Source: Brevundimonas vancanneytii
GTDB lineage: Bacteria; Pseudomonadota; Alphaproteobacteria; Caulobacterales; Caulobacteraceae
Assembly: GCA_945874855.1 (NCBI GenBank)
Contig: CAMCIP010000121.1
Location: forward strand, 1-6,879
DNA: 6,879 nucleotides
Reading direction: 5' to 3'
Shown here: piece by piece, positions 6,343 through 6,879 of the stretch
How the letters are laid out: every line of letters begins with the position of its first letter
Numbering within the stretch: position 1 is the first letter of the stretch
Program-made: the position numbers and the translations under genes
The notes under the pieces: model-generated
The model's input: only the letters and a program-made list of their open reading frames with translations
Database searches by the model: none
Told to the model about the DNA's origin: nothing

Positions 6343-6358
6343 AAAACGCCGTTCGGCG
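6343..6358 (-). terminator. Intrinsic terminator candidate of the GST-like gene
   Basis: On the minus strand CGCC-GAAC-GGCG forms a compact GC stem with a tetraloop (6347-6358), followed directly by TTTT (6343-6346) and then AA. It starts seven bases after the TAA stop at 6365-6367. The stem is short, at four pairs or five with a two-base loop, but position and T-tract fit a rho-independent terminator. It would separate this gene from the small ORF downstream. Confidence 0.55.
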
Positions 6359-6364
6359 ACGCGG

Positions 6365-6879
6365 TTAACGCGCGGTTGTGGCCAGCCGGACCCATTCGTG
6401 GAAGTCGGGCTGGTCCAGCAGGGCCTCGCAATAGGCCCGGGCCACACCGTCGACGTCGCCGTGCGCCGCCAGATCGATCTGATAGTGGCGGAACCGGGCC
6501 GCCACCGGGGTGAAGAAGGCGTCCGGGATCGACCAGTCGCCGAACAGATACGGCCCCCCGGCCCCGAACCGGGCGCGCATGTCGCGGAAGATCTCCACCA
6601 GCCGGCGCACATCGTCAGCAAGGGCCTGACCGGTCGGCGGGGGCGCGCGGTCCGGACCGACCATGGTGTGGATCACACCCGCGGCGTCCGGCCCCATGGA
6701 ACAGTCGGTCCTCAACGCCATGAAGCCGGAATGCATCTCGCAGGTCACCGACCGCGCGGCCCAGCGGGCGGCGGGCTCGGCCGGCCACAGCTGCGCCGTC
6801 GGATAGCGCTCGGCGCACCAGACCGCGATCGACAGGGAGTCCCAGATCGTCTCCCCGTCCACCTTCAGCAGCGGCACCT
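6365..6879 (-). CDS. Glutathione S-transferase family protein, N-terminus outside the window
   Basis: The frame ends with TAA at 6365-6367 and is open past the right edge, so about 171 C-terminal residues are seen and perhaps 50 are missing. The visible part begins inside the thioredoxin-like domain with VPLLKVDG, whose proline is the conserved cis-proline. It continues to WDSLSI, where the Asp-Ser pair normally binds the gamma-glutamyl group of glutathione. The all-helical C-terminal domain follows, with LWPAEPAARWAAR, EMHSGFMALR and the N-capping box S-x-x-D in DWSIPDAFF. These fit a cytosolic GST of the poorly characterised bacterial group that carries EMHSGF. Substrate cannot be inferred. 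The GTG at 6875-6877 encodes the valine before the cis-proline and is not the start. A hairpin with a T-tract follows the stop. Confidence 0.88.
   Translation of the reverse strand, partial: VPLLKVDGETIWDSLSIAVWCAERYPTAQLWPAEPAARWAARSVTCEMHSGFMALRTDCSMGPDAAGVIHTMVGPDRAPPPTGQALADDVRRLVEIFRDMRARFGAGGPYLFGDWSIPDAFFTPVAARFRHYQIDLAAHGDVDGVARAYCEALLDQPDFHEWVRLATTAR

Noticed and set aside
6365..6877. GTG at 6877 as the start of the GST-like gene
   Set aside because: The GTG encodes the valine before the conserved cis-proline inside the thioredoxin-like domain. The frame stays open to the window edge, so the true start lies outside.

Overview
The window is high-GC (about 70 percent by eye) and ordinary in layout. 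It looks like chromosomal core DNA of an alphaproteobacterium, most likely Caulobacterales and possibly Brevundimonas. The reasons are the alphaproteobacterial type of family-4-like uracil-DNA glycosylase, an ETF-ubiquinone oxidoreductase close to alphaproteobacterial forms, Slt-type transglycosylase architecture and a promoter-like element resembling the EcfG/SigT general-stress consensus. The genus is inference. I see no mobile element, CRISPR array, tRNA, rRNA or phage gene, and no gene-free stretch longer than about 140 bases.

Layout, left to right. A minus-strand block holds ETF-ubiquinone oxidoreductase (1726-3483). It is followed after 58 bases by an exported tetratricopeptide-repeat protein that runs off the left edge (1-1667). 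An 81-base divergent region (3484-3564) carries a good sigma70-like promoter for the oxidoreductase. Rightward from it lies a uracil-DNA glycosylase superfamily gene (3565-4368), ended by a strong intrinsic-terminator candidate. A periplasmic soluble lytic transglycosylase follows (4509-6149). Converging on it from the right are a 40-residue membrane peptide gene (6146-6268, minus) and the C-terminal part of a glutathione S-transferase-like gene (6365 to beyond the right edge, minus), with its own terminator candidate at 6343-6358.

The genes look like independent housekeeping functions rather than one pathway: respiratory electron entry from acyl-CoA and amino-acid dehydrogenases, cell-envelope or TPR scaffolding, base-excision repair, peptidoglycan turnover, and glutathione-linked metabolism. 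I do not see an undescribed multi-gene system. The points most worth a second look are the small membrane ORF with a possible stress-sigma promoter and a stop codon interlocked with that of the transglycosylase gene, and the glycosylase lacking two of the four cysteines that normally hold the family-4 iron-sulfur cluster.
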